DNA of 64,000 bases. It comes from Geminicoccaceae bacterium (GTDB taxonomy: Bacteria; Pseudomonadota; Alphaproteobacteria; Geminicoccales; Geminicoccaceae). The stretch is from contig JACKIN010000006.1 of the NCBI GenBank assembly GCA_020638495.1, positions 165,388 through 229,387 on the forward strand, read 5' to 3'. The notes under the pieces were generated by a model, which was given only the letters and a program-made list of their open reading frames with translations, was not told the DNA's origin and made no database searches. Of this stretch, positions 8,433 through 16,603 are shown piece after piece (position 1 is the first letter of the stretch; each line of letters begins with the position of its first letter). The position numbers and the translations under genes were made by a program.

Positions 8433-9491
8433 CTACTTCAGGCCGAGGATCTCGTCGAAGAGGGCGAGATCGTAGGGCGAGTAGATGTAGCCGTCGGCCG
8501 GGAAGTCCTCGGCGCGGGCCAGGTACTCGGGGAGGTTTTCGTCGGTGATGATCGGCAGCGGCACCTCGACAAAGGCGGCGATGTCCTCGCCTTCGAGCGC
8601 CTTGACGGCGGCGTAGACGCCGAGGCCGCCCAGCCAGTTGGGCTGCATGGTGGCCCAGCCGGGGAAGCCCTTCTCGCTCCAGAGCTCGAGGAACTGGCGG
8701 TAGTTCTCGCCGGTGCTCGGCGGCACGTCGCGACCCTGGCGGTCCATGGCGAGGATGGCGCCCGCGGTGAGGGCGCCGCCGAAGCTGAGGATGCCGTCGA
8801 TCTCCGGGTACTGGAAGAGCAGGCTGGTCATCGCCTCCTGGGCCGGCGCGGCGTTGTAGGGGGTGTTGGTCTCGGTCAGGACCTCGATGCCGGGATTGGC
8901 CTCGAGCACCGGCGTGGCGCCGGCGCGCCGATCCTCGCTGACCGAGACGCCGGCCGGGCCGTTCATGATGATGATCTTGCCCTTGCCGCCGAGCTGCTCG
9001 ACCATCCATTCGGCCGCGAGCTGGCCCCACATGTTGGAATCGGTGTTGATCTTGGCGGTGATCTCGTCGGTCTCGACCAGGCTGTCGACATTGATGACGG
9101 CGATGCCCTTCTCACACGCCTGGGCGATGACCCGGTCGAGGGCGGTCGACGAGCCGGCAATGACGACGATGCCGTCCACATCGGCGTCGATCATCGACTG
9201 GATCTGGGTGATCTGGGTGTTGGCGTTGCCCTCGGCGTCGGTGACGACGAGCTCGTCCGTCAGGCCCTGCTCCTGGAGCTGGCTGAAGACGTCCTCGATG
9301 GTGCCCTGAGTCTGCTTCATCCAGGTCGGGATCGAGTAGATGTTGGCCCAGCCGATGGTGTAGGGCGCCTCGCGCTCGCCGGTCATGCACTTGGCGAGCG
9401 CCAAAGCAGGCGTGCTGGTGGCCGTGCTCATGGCGGTCAGGGCGATGGCGCAGGCGGCGCAGGACAGCGCCAGCTTCAGGCTGCTCGACAT
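8433..9491 (-). CDS. sugar ABC transporter substrate-binding protein (periplasmic-binding-protein type 1 fold)
   Basis: A 352-residue exported receptor. The first roughly 30 residues form a signal peptide (MSSSLKLALSCAACAIALTA and a following Ala-rich region). The mature part has the alternating pattern of RbsB-like proteins, with IQSMIDADVDGIVVIAGSST in lobe 1 and YPEIDGILSFGGALTAGAIL in lobe 2. It is the first gene of the CUT2 transporter set and follows the lactonase-like gene by 51 bases, the widest gap in the operon, where an internal promoter is possible. The ligand is unknown. Confidence 0.9.
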   Translation of the reverse strand: MSSSLKLALSCAACAIALTAMSTATSTPALALAKCMTGEREAPYTIGWANIYSIPTWMKQTQGTIEDVFSQLQEQGLTDELVVTDAEGNANTQITQIQSMIDADVDGIVVIAGSSTALDRVIAQACEKGIAVINVDSLVETDEITAKINTDSNMWGQLAAEWMVEQLGGKGKIIIMNGPAGVSVSEDRRAGATPVLEANPGIEVLTETNTPYNAAPAQEAMTSLLFQYPEIDGILSFGGALTAGAILAMDRQGRDVPPSTGENYRQFLELWSEKGFPGWATMQPNWLGGLGVYAAVKALEGEDIAAFVEVPLPIITDENLPEYLARAEDFPADGYIYSPYDLALFDEILGLK

Positions 9492-9542
9492 GGATGCTTC
9501 CCCCGGTTTCGCCGGCCTTTCCGGCAGTTGTATGACGATATG

Positions 9543-10466
9543 CTAAGGTCGCGAATCCGTCTTGTCGATCCGGTAGTCGCGGACCGCGTTGTCGTGGAAG
9601 AGTGCCCGCTGCTCCTCCGCTGTCAGGTCCTGCACGATGTCGGCGAAGGCGTCATACATCTGGGCGTAGCCGGCATGCAGCCCGGCCACCGGGAAGTCGG
9701 AGGCGAACATCGCCCGGCCCAGACCGAAGGCGTCGAGGCAGTCGAGCACGACGGGCCTGAGGCTCTCGAGCGTCCAGTCGTGGTCGTAGGCGCAGAGATC
9801 GGAGATCTTGAGGCGGACATTGGGGCGTTTCGCCAGCTCCTTCAGCCCGCGCCGCCAGTGATCCATGGCGACGGCGTCGCGATCGACCGGGCTGCCGGCG
9901 TGGTTGACGATGATGGTGGTGTCCGGAAATCGGTCGGCGAGATCGGCCGCGTCGCCGAGCTGGCCCGGATAGATGAGCATGTCGAAAGAGAGGCCGAACT
10001 CCCGGAGCAGGGCGAAGCCGGCCAGCCACCTGGAGTCGGTCATGTAGTCGGCGCGTTCGACGAAGCGCTTCTCCGGGTCCTCGTGCCAGCTCAGGATGAA
10101 GCGGACGCCGCGGACGAAGTCGAAGGCGCGCTGGGCTTCGAGAATGGCGCCGACGCCGGGGTCGTCGAGCGGGGCGCGGACGACGGCGACCGTCGGCAGG
10201 CGGTGTCGCTGCTTCAGGCCGGCGATCCAGCGCGTCTCGCCGACGGGGTCGCTCCTGTCCCAGCTCGCCTCGATATGCACCGAGCCCACGAGGTGGAGCC
10301 CGGCGGCGTCGCGCTCGAGGTCGTCCGGCAGGTAGTCGCGGTAGAGAGGGGTCGGGTCGCCGAAGACCTTGCGGCGGCCGGGCTGGGGCACCAGCCAGGG
10401 GTGCTTCTCGAGCTTCAGGTCCCAGAGGTGGTGGTGGGCGTCGAGGATCGGTCCCGTGTAGCGCAT
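9543..10466 (-). CDS. amidohydrolase family 2 protein, sugar-lactonase-like
   Basis: A 307-residue TIM-barrel metal-dependent hydrolase of the COG3618 group, which includes L-fuconolactonase and related sugar-acid lactonases. The N-terminal metal-binding motif appears as DAHHHLWDL (residues 9-17). A buried His is in NHAGSPVDRD, and the late catalytic Asp is in FASDFPVAG. The start at 10466 puts the DAHHHLWD motif at its usual distance from the N-terminus; the frame upstream is only the shadow of other genes. It starts two bases after the DUF308 gene ends and sits between two importers, so it probably processes a sugar acid or lactone they bring in. The exact substrate is inference. Confidence 0.85.
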   Translation of the reverse strand: MRYTGPILDAHHHLWDLKLEKHPWLVPQPGRRKVFGDPTPLYRDYLPDDLERDAAGLHLVGSVHIEASWDRSDPVGETRWIAGLKQRHRLPTVAVVRAPLDDPGVGAILEAQRAFDFVRGVRFILSWHEDPEKRFVERADYMTDSRWLAGFALLREFGLSFDMLIYPGQLGDAADLADRFPDTTIIVNHAGSPVDRDAVAMDHWRRGLKELAKRPNVRLKISDLCAYDHDWTLESLRPVVLDCLDAFGLGRAMFASDFPVAGLHAGYAQMYDAFADIVQDLTAEEQRALFHDNAVRDYRIDKTDSRP

Positions 10467-10468
10467 GG

Positions 10469-11074
10469 TCAGGCTCGTGTTCCGATCCGGTCCTTCAGCC
10501 GCTTCAGCCGCATGGCGACGAAGAGCAGGACCAGGGCGATGGCGAAGGCTGCGGCGGCGAGCACCCAGGCAACCGTGACGATGCCGGTCGAGGGCCAGAA
10601 GAAGAGGATGACGCCGACCAGGGTCACGGTGATGCCGATGACCTTGAGATGGCCGTCGGCCTGGACGTCGGCAGCGGTGCCGCGCCCCGACATGAGGTAG
10701 CCGACGCCCGAGGCGATGGCCCAGATGCCGACGACGATCAGGAGCATGCGGAGGGTCGCCCCGGGCCAGAGGAGCAGGATGCCGCCGACGACGATGCTGA
10801 TCAGGGCGGGGGTGAGGCTCATGGCGGTCTGCCGGGCGCGCATCGTGCCGATCAGGCCGGCCACACCGTCGATCAGGAGGAAGAAGCCCAGCACGACCGC
10901 CAGCACCTCGACGCTCCAGCTCGGCCAGACGAGGAGGGCGAGGCCGAGCAGGCCGGCGAGCACGCCGCGTGCCAGGAACCACCACCAGAGATCGCCGAGC
11001 CCGGCGTCGATGCCGCGGACGGCCTCGGCCGCGGGGCGCCGCGGTCGCTCGTCGCTCTTCTTCCCGTCCTGCAT
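10469..11074 (-). CDS. DUF308/HdeD-family membrane protein
   Basis: A 201-residue integral membrane protein. After a charged N-terminus (about 25 residues) six hydrophobic segments follow in the paired pattern of the HdeD family, each pair carrying a short turn such as LLVWPSWSVEVLAVVLGFFL and LLLWPGATLRMLL. The third copy reads LFFWPSTGIVTVAWVLAA, so the internal W-P repeat occurs three times. HdeD itself is linked to acid resistance in enteric bacteria, but most relatives have no known job. Its place between the CUT1 permease (15-base gap) and the lactonase gene (2-base gap) means it is surely cotranscribed with sugar uptake genes. Confidence 0.85.
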   Translation of the reverse strand: MQDGKKSDERPRRPAAEAVRGIDAGLGDLWWWFLARGVLAGLLGLALLVWPSWSVEVLAVVLGFFLLIDGVAGLIGTMRARQTAMSLTPALISIVVGGILLLWPGATLRMLLIVVGIWAIASGVGYLMSGRGTAADVQADGHLKVIGITVTLVGVILFFWPSTGIVTVAWVLAAAAFAIALVLLFVAMRLKRLKDRIGTRA

Positions 11075-11089
11075 GACGCGCCCTCCTGC

Positions 11090-11953
11090 CTATTTGATGC
11101 CGGCCCGCATGAAGCTTTGCACGAACTGGCGCTGGAAGAGAAGGAAGGCGATGAGCAGCGGGGCCGAGGTGAAGAGGGTGGCGGCCGAGATCACCGACCA
11201 GTCGATGCCCTGGTCGACCGAGGCGAAGACCTGCAGGCCGACGGTCACCGGGCGCGTCTCGACCGAGCTCGTGACGATCAAGGGCCAGAGGAAGTTGTTC
11301 CAGTGGAAGCTGACCGAGACGAGGCCGAAGGCGACGTAGATCGGCCGGGCGAGGGGAACGTAGACGCGCAAGAGGATGCCGAGCGTGGTGCAGCCCTCGA
11401 TGCGGGCGGCGTCGTCGAGCTCCTTCGGCACGGTCTTGAAGGTCTGGCGCAGGAGGAAGATGCCGAAGGCCGAGGCCATGTAGGGCAGGCCGATGGCGAG
11501 GATGGTGTCGAGGATGCCGAGGCTGCTGACGATGCGGTAGTTCTCCACGAGCAGCACGTCCGGCGTGATCATGAGCTGGACGAGGACCAGGAAGAAGAGG
11601 AGGTCGCGGCCCCAGAACTCGAGCCTGGCGAAGGCGAAGGCGGCGAGCGTGCTGATCACGAGCTGGCCGGCCAGGGTCATGGTGACCAGCATCAGCGTGT
11701 TCAGCATGTAGCGGGCGAAAGGGGCGGCCGCCATCGCCCGGGTGAAGTTGTCGAGCGTCAGGGGGGCGGTGAGGTCGAAGCGGGCGGCATAGAGCGGCGG
11801 GTGGAAGGCCGCCCACAGAGCGAAGAGGAGCGGCAGGATCCACAAGACGGCCAGGAGCCAGGCGCCGGCGGTGACGAGGAGATGGTCGAGCCGCGTGCCC
11901 GCGTCGACGATGCGGGCGGCGGCGGACCCTTGGGCCAGGGCGGCGCTCGTCAC
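11090..11953 (-). CDS. carbohydrate ABC transporter permease, MalG/UgpE type
   Basis: A 287-residue CUT1 permease with six membrane segments. The EAA-loop equivalent is ELDDAARIEGCTTLGILLRV (about residues 185-204). The best start is a GTG at 11953-11951 that overlaps the stop of the partner permease as GTGA, because homologous proteins begin shortly before the first hydrophobic segment near residue 28. The long open frame further upstream has no coding character of its own. With the preceding permease it forms the membrane channel of a glycerol-3-phosphate/maltose-like importer. Confidence 0.88.
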   Translation of the reverse strand: MTSAALAQGSAAARIVDAGTRLDHLLVTAGAWLLAVLWILPLLFALWAAFHPPLYAARFDLTAPLTLDNFTRAMAAAPFARYMLNTLMLVTMTLAGQLVISTLAAFAFARLEFWGRDLLFFLVLVQLMITPDVLLVENYRIVSSLGILDTILAIGLPYMASAFGIFLLRQTFKTVPKELDDAARIEGCTTLGILLRVYVPLARPIYVAFGLVSVSFHWNNFLWPLIVTSSVETRPVTVGLQVFASVDQGIDWSVISAATLFTSAPLLIAFLLFQRQFVQSFMRAGIK

Positions 11954-12831
11954 CGGTAGTGGATCCGCTTGTCGAGCACGGTCACCTGCAGCACCGAGAC
12001 GGTGATCAGCACCGCGAGCAGGACGACGGTGAGGGCGGCCGCATAGCTCGTGTCCCAGAACTTGAAGCCGGTCTCGTAGATGTAGAAGAGGAGGAGCGAG
12101 CTGGCGTTGCTGGGGCCCCCGCCGGTCATGGCGACGATGTGGTCGACGACGCGAAACGCGCCGATCACGGCATTGACCAGGACGAAGAGCGTCGTCGGCA
12201 TGAGCAGCGGCAGGACGATGCGGCGGACATAGTGGAAGTCGGAGGCACCCTCGAGCTTGGCCGCCTCCTTCAGGCTGGGCGGGATCGACTGCAGCGCCGC
12301 GAGGTAGAAGATCATGAAGAAGCCCGCCTCCTTCCAGACCGAGACGGCCATGACGCTCCAGAGCGCCGTCTCCGGCGAGCCCAGGAAGTTGACGTCCGGC
12401 CCGCCGAAGAGGGCGATGATCTGGTTCAAAAGCCCGAAGCCCGGCGTGTAGAAGAAGAGCCAGATATTGGCTGCCGCCACCATCGGCAGGACGGTGGGCG
12501 TGAAGTACGCCATGCGCAAAAAGCCGCGCCCGGCCAGCCGCTCGTTGACCCAGAGCGCCATGACGAGGGCGATGCCGATCGAGAGCGGGATGGTGACCAG
12601 CGCGTAGAGGAAGTTGTTCCAGACCACCTGGAGGAAGACCGGGTCGTCGGTGATCATCCGGCGATAGTGGTCGAGCCCGAGGAAGCTGGCGGGGCGGCGA
12701 CCGCGCGCGGTCGAGAAGAAGCTGGCCCAGAAGGTCGCGACGGTCGGGTAGTGGGTGAAGGCGACGAGCAGCACCATGGCCGGCAGCAGGAGCAGCCAGG
12801 CGTAGATCGTGGTGAGGAGGCGCCGGTCCAT
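11950..12831 (-). CDS. carbohydrate ABC transporter permease, MalF/UgpA type
   Basis: A CUT1 permease of 293 residues from the ATG at 12831. An in-frame GTG at 12858 would add nine residues and cannot be excluded. Six membrane segments are visible. The coupling loop reads SLKEAAKLEGASDFHYVRRI (about residues 190-209). The order binding protein, MalF-type, MalG-type with a four-base overlap is the standard CUT1 arrangement. The gene is 54 bases from the binding-protein stop when counted from the ATG, or 27 from the GTG. Confidence 0.88.
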   Translation of the reverse strand: MDRRLLTTIYAWLLLLPAMVLLVAFTHYPTVATFWASFFSTARGRRPASFLGLDHYRRMITDDPVFLQVVWNNFLYALVTIPLSIGIALVMALWVNERLAGRGFLRMAYFTPTVLPMVAAANIWLFFYTPGFGLLNQIIALFGGPDVNFLGSPETALWSVMAVSVWKEAGFFMIFYLAALQSIPPSLKEAAKLEGASDFHYVRRIVLPLLMPTTLFVLVNAVIGAFRVVDHIVAMTGGGPSNASSLLLFYIYETGFKFWDTSYAAALTVVLLAVLITVSVLQVTVLDKRIHYR

Positions 12832-12885
12832 GCACGGATCGCCGACGGGCCGGGCCACCCTGGCCCGGTCCCGCCGGCTGTCGGC

Positions 12886-14166
12886 TCAGCGATAGGGGGC
12901 GAGGATGCGCATCGCCTCTTCCTGCGCCGCGGCCAGCGCCGCCGCCGGCTCCGCCGTGCCGGTGATCGCCGCCTGCAGCGCGTCGTTGAGGACCTTGGTG
13001 ACGCGCTGGTTCTCGTGCGTCGAGAGCTCGGCCACGGCGAACTCGAGCTGGTCGCGGGCGACGGTCGCCGGCGGGAAGTCGTTGGCGTATGCCTGCATGG
13101 CCGGGGTTTGCCAGGCGGCCGGGCTGGTCGCCACGTAGCCGGTCTTGATCGACCAGTCGGCCTGGTTCTCGGGCGTGGTCAGCCAGCGAATGAAGTCGAG
13201 GGAAGCCTGCTCGCGCTCCGGGTCGCTGTGCAGGATGAAGAGATTGCCGCCGCCGGTGGGGGCACCACGGCGGACATGCGCCGGCAGCATGGCGACGCCG
13301 AAGTCGAAGGGCGCGTTGTTGCGGACATTGGTGAGGTTGCCAGTGGTGGTCCACATCATCGCCGTCCGGCCCTGGAAGAAGTCCTGCGGCGTCGTCCCCC
13401 ACTCGATGATACCGGGCGCCATCACGCCATGCTCGGTGCTGAGGTCGACGAGGTATTCCAGCGCCTCCACCACCCTGGGGTCGTCGAAGTTCACCTCGTT
13501 GCCGGCCTGGTTCATCAGGATGACGTCGTTCTGCGTCGTCAGGCCCTGGAAGAGCCAGTAGGGGAAGCCGGAGGTCGGGATCTGCACGCCGTACTGGGTG
13601 ACGTTGCCGGCGGAGTCCTTCAGGGTGAGCTGCTTGCCGAGCTCCACCTGCTCCTCCCAGGTGGCGGGCGGGACCTCGGGGTCGAGGCCGGCGGCGGCGA
13701 AGGCCTCCTTGTTCCAGTAGAGGACCGGGGTCGAGCGCTGGAAGGGCACGCCCCAGAGCTGGCCGTCGATCGAGCCGTTCTCGAGGAAGGCCGGATAGAA
13801 GCTCGCGAGCCAGGCCTTCTCCTCGTCGCTCTGGGCGAGCTCGGAAATGGCGACGATCATGTCCTCGTCGTAGAGGGTGAAGGTGTCGACCGCGAGCAGC
13901 ACCGCCATGTCGGGCGCATTGCCGCCCTTGAAGGCGGTGACCGTGCGGGTGATCGTGTCCTGGTAGCTGCCGGTGTAGACCGGCAGGATGGTCACGCCCG
14001 GAGTCTGCTCGCTGTAGGTCTTCGCATACTCGTCGATGATGGCGGTGATCGGGCCGCCGACGGCGACCGGGAAATTGAGCGTCAGCTCGAGCTCGGCCCT
14101 TGCTGACGGTGCGGCGGCGATGAGCGCCACGACGGCCGTGGCGGCGAGCAATGACTTTCGGGACAT
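12886..14166 (-). CDS. extracellular solute-binding protein family 1 (UgpB-like)
   Basis: A 426-residue periplasmic receptor with a clear signal peptide (residues 1-24, cleavage near SARA/E). The body follows the UgpB pattern: NFPVAVGGPITAIIDEYAKT at the start, FKGGNAPDMAVLL, GVPFQRSTPVLYWNKEAFAA and WTTTGNLTNVRNNAPFDFGV. UgpB binds sn-glycerol 3-phosphate and related phosphodiesters, but other family members take oligosaccharides, so the ligand is left open. Its ATG overlaps the stop of the ATPase gene by one base (TGATG at 14166). It is the second gene of the ten-gene operon. Confidence 0.9.
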   Translation of the reverse strand: MSRKSLLAATAVVALIAAAPSARAELELTLNFPVAVGGPITAIIDEYAKTYSEQTPGVTILPVYTGSYQDTITRTVTAFKGGNAPDMAVLLAVDTFTLYDEDMIVAISELAQSDEEKAWLASFYPAFLENGSIDGQLWGVPFQRSTPVLYWNKEAFAAAGLDPEVPPATWEEQVELGKQLTLKDSAGNVTQYGVQIPTSGFPYWLFQGLTTQNDVILMNQAGNEVNFDDPRVVEALEYLVDLSTEHGVMAPGIIEWGTTPQDFFQGRTAMMWTTTGNLTNVRNNAPFDFGVAMLPAHVRRGAPTGGGNLFILHSDPEREQASLDFIRWLTTPENQADWSIKTGYVATSPAAWQTPAMQAYANDFPPATVARDQLEFAVAELSTHENQRVTKVLNDALQAAITGTAEPAAALAAAQEEAMRILAPYR

Positions 14167-15272
14167 CAGACAACTCCTCCCAGGATGTGTGGCTGGTTCG
14201 CGGGGTCAACGGCCGAGAGCGCCACGCGGCGGCCGTCGGCGGCGGAAAAGAAGGCGAGATCGGTTGCGGCGCAGGTGAGCTGCAGCTCGCTGCCCTGGGC
14301 CGCGGCGGCGTGGCCGGGGACGCGGGCGAGCAGGTTGTGGCCGCCGAGGTCGCAGACGAGAACGGTATCGGCCCCCTGATAGTCGAGGTCGGTCACCGTC
14401 ACGGGAAAGCCCGGGCCGGCCCCTGGCAAGAGGGCTTCGGGGCGGACACCGACGACGAGATCGGAGAGGTGCCCGCCCGGCGTCTCGGCGAGGACCGGGC
14501 CGCTCGTGCCGGCGACCACGAGGCCATGCGGCGAGGCGTCGAGCGGCAGGAGGTTCATCGGCGGCGTGCCGACGAAGCTCGCGGCGAAGGCGGTGGCGGG
14601 GCGCTCGTAGAGCTCGGCCGGTGCCGCGTCCTGCTCGATCCGGCCGTCGCGCATCAGCACGACCTGGTCGGCCATGCTGAGCGCCTCGGCCTGGTCATGG
14701 GTGACGTAGATCATGGTCATGTCGAGGCGCCGCTGCAGGTCCCGGATCTCGTGGCGCATCTCGGCCCGAAGCTTGGCGTCGAGATTGGAGAGCGGCTCGT
14801 CCATCAGGCAGAGCCGGCTCTCGGCGACGATGGCGCGGGCCAGCGCCACGCGCTGCTGCTGGCCGCCGGAGAGCTGCGACGGCTTGCGACCGAGAAGGGC
14901 GCCGAGGCCGAGGATGTCGGCGGCGCGCTCCAGCCGCCGTCGCCGATCGGCCGCCGGCACGCGGCGCACCTTGAGGCCGAAGAGGATGTTCTCGGCGACC
15001 GAGAGGTGGGGGAATAGCGCGTAGTTCTGGAAGACCATGGAGAGGCCGCGCTTCGCCGGCGGCCGGTCGGTGACGTCGGTGCCGTCGATGCGGATGCGCC
15101 CCGAGGTGGCCGTGTCCAGCCCGGCGATCAGCCGCAGCGTCGTCGACTTGCCGCAGCCCGATGGCCCGAGCAGCACGGCAAAGGCGCCATCGAGGATGAC
15201 GAGGTCGATCCCGGCCAGGGCCGTCGTTTCGCCGAAGCGACGGGTCAGGCCGTCGAGCACCACTTCGGGCAA
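14166..15272 (-). CDS. ABC transporter ATP-binding protein, UgpC/MalK type
   Basis: A 368-residue ATPase from a TTG start at 15272. That codon is preceded by AGAAGG six bases upstream, and the protein then begins PEVVLDGLTRRFG as family members do; no ATG exists at that position. Walker A is GPSGCGKST, the signature LSGGQQQRV, and Walker B ends LCLMDEPLSNLD. A C-terminal OB-like (TOBE) regulatory domain of about 120 residues follows. It is the first gene of the operon that runs to 4998. CUT1 ATPases can energise several permease pairs, but the CUT2 set in this operon has its own ATPase. Confidence 0.9.
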   Translation of the reverse strand: MPEVVLDGLTRRFGETTALAGIDLVILDGAFAVLLGPSGCGKSTTLRLIAGLDTATSGRIRIDGTDVTDRPPAKRGLSMVFQNYALFPHLSVAENILFGLKVRRVPAADRRRRLERAADILGLGALLGRKPSQLSGGQQQRVALARAIVAESRLCLMDEPLSNLDAKLRAEMRHEIRDLQRRLDMTMIYVTHDQAEALSMADQVVLMRDGRIEQDAAPAELYERPATAFAASFVGTPPMNLLPLDASPHGLVVAGTSGPVLAETPGGHLSDLVVGVRPEALLPGAGPGFPVTVTDLDYQGADTVLVCDLGGHNLLARVPGHAAAAQGSELQLTCAATDLAFFSAADGRRVALSAVDPANQPHILGGVV

Positions 15273-15317
15273 GGGCCACCTTCTGCAAGCCAACCGGACG
15301 GGAAAGCCGGCAGGCGG

Positions 15318-15332
15318 CACGCTAGCGGCGTG
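15318..15332. promoter_or_regulatory. inverted repeat CACGC-N5-GCGTG in a divergent promoter region
   Basis: CACGC at 15318-15322 and GCGTG at 15328-15332 are perfect inverted arms with five bases between. They lie 46 bases upstream of the minus-strand ATPase gene and 104 bases upstream of the plus-strand oxidoreductase gene, in the only gap between the two divergent operons. Position and symmetry fit an operator, but no regulator gene is nearby to support it. Confidence 0.3.
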
Positions 15333-15435
15333 ACAGATCGATGACAACCGAGGCGACGCCGGCCGGGTTGCGGACAGACATGGCCGGCTGCGGCAGGGGT
15401 GGGAGGCGACCGGGCGGCGGAACGGGGAGGACACG

Positions 15436-16524
15436 ATGCGGGTGGTGATCTGCGGCGGCGGGGTGATCGGCGCCTGCACGGCCCGGTTCCTGGCGTTGCG
15501 TGGCTGCGAGGTGGTGGTGGTCGAGCGGCACCGTGTGGCCGGCGCTGCCTCCGGCAAGTCGGGCGGGTTCCTGGCGCTCGACTGGTGCGACGGCTCGCCG
15601 CTCCGGCCACTGGCGCGGCGCAGCTTCGCGCTGCATGCGGAGCTGGCGGCGGCATTCCCCGACCGCTGGGGCTATCGGCGCCTGCCGACGGCGGCCGTGA
15701 CCCTGACCCGGAAGGCCGGGCGGGCGGCCCCGGGCCTGCCCGGCTGGCTGGCGCCGGAGGCGCGGTTCGGCGGCTGGCTCGGCACGCCGGAGACGACGGC
15801 GCAGGTCGATCCCGAGGCCTTCACGACCAGCATGATGGACCTTGCCCGCGAGCGCGGCGCCCGGCTGGTTCAGGGTGTCGTCCAGGGGATCGGGCGGAGC
15901 GCCGACGGCGGGCGGGCCACCGGAGTGGTGGTCGATGGCGAGGTGCTGGCGGCCGATGCTGTGGTCATCGCCATGGGGCCGTGGTCGGTCCTGGCGGCTG
16001 CCTGGCTGGCGCTGCCGGCGGTCCACGGGCTCGAGGGGCACAGCCTCGTCTTCGACGACCCGGGGGCCGCGGCGGCCGCGCTCTTCGTCGATTGCCCGGC
16101 ACCGGGTGGCGGGCAGGGGGCGCCCGAGGTCATTCCCCGGCCGGACGGCACCACCTATGTCTGCGGCCTGCCGAGCCGGCGGCCGCTGCCCGAGGATCCG
16201 GCGGCGGTGGTGGCGGACGAGCGCTTCCTCGAGCAGTTGCGGCAGATGATCCGGGGCTTCGCGCCGGGGCTCGCCGCCGCCCCGGTGCGGCACGGCGGCG
16301 CCTGCTTTCGGCCGGTGACCGAGGATGGCCTGCCGCTGATCGGTCCGGTCGCCGGGCTCGAGGGCGCCTTCGTGGCCACCGGCCACAGCGTCTGGGGCAT
16401 GCTGAACGGGCCGGCGACCGGCGAGGCGCTGGCGGCGCTGATCATGGACGGGGCGTCGGCCACGGTCGATCTCGCCCCCTTCGATCCGGCCCGGCTGCCG
16501 GCTCTCGCGGTGCAAGCCACTTGA
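15436..16524 (+). CDS. FAD-dependent oxidoreductase, D-amino-acid oxidase/glycine oxidase-like (DAO family)
   Basis: A 362-residue flavoprotein. The N-terminal dinucleotide-binding motif is VICGGGVIGACTARFLALRG (residues 4-23), with the acidic end of strand 2 in VVVER. A second FAD contact appears in FRPVTEDGLPLIGPV, and the C-terminal GHSVWGMLNGPATGEAL stretch is typical of sarcosine/glycine oxidase and DadA-like enzymes. A good ribosome-binding site (GGGGAGGA) precedes the ATG at 15436. It heads a plus-strand group with a CUT2 importer 79 bases downstream, so its substrate may be the imported compound. Reaction specificity is not visible. Confidence 0.85.
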   Translation: MRVVICGGGVIGACTARFLALRGCEVVVVERHRVAGAASGKSGGFLALDWCDGSPLRPLARRSFALHAELAAAFPDRWGYRRLPTAAVTLTRKAGRAAPGLPGWLAPEARFGGWLGTPETTAQVDPEAFTTSMMDLARERGARLVQGVVQGIGRSADGGRATGVVVDGEVLAADAVVIAMGPWSVLAAAWLALPAVHGLEGHSLVFDDPGAAAAALFVDCPAPGGGQGAPEVIPRPDGTTYVCGLPSRRPLPEDPAAVVADERFLEQLRQMIRGFAPGLAAAPVRHGGACFRPVTEDGLPLIGPVAGLEGAFVATGHSVWGMLNGPATGEALAALIMDGASATVDLAPFDPARLPALAVQAT

Positions 16525-16603
16525 GCCGCGGCGCCATTGCGCTAACGTCCGCGCATGGGCCGGGCAACAGGCTCGGCCGGCAAGGTGCCATGGGAGGCTG
16601 AAG

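Noticed and set aside
6978..10700. Very long plus-strand open frame (about 1240 codons) across the CUT2 genes
   Set aside because: It is the complement of four well-supported minus-strand genes and consists of low-complexity Gly/Ala/Asp/Glu runs without start signals.
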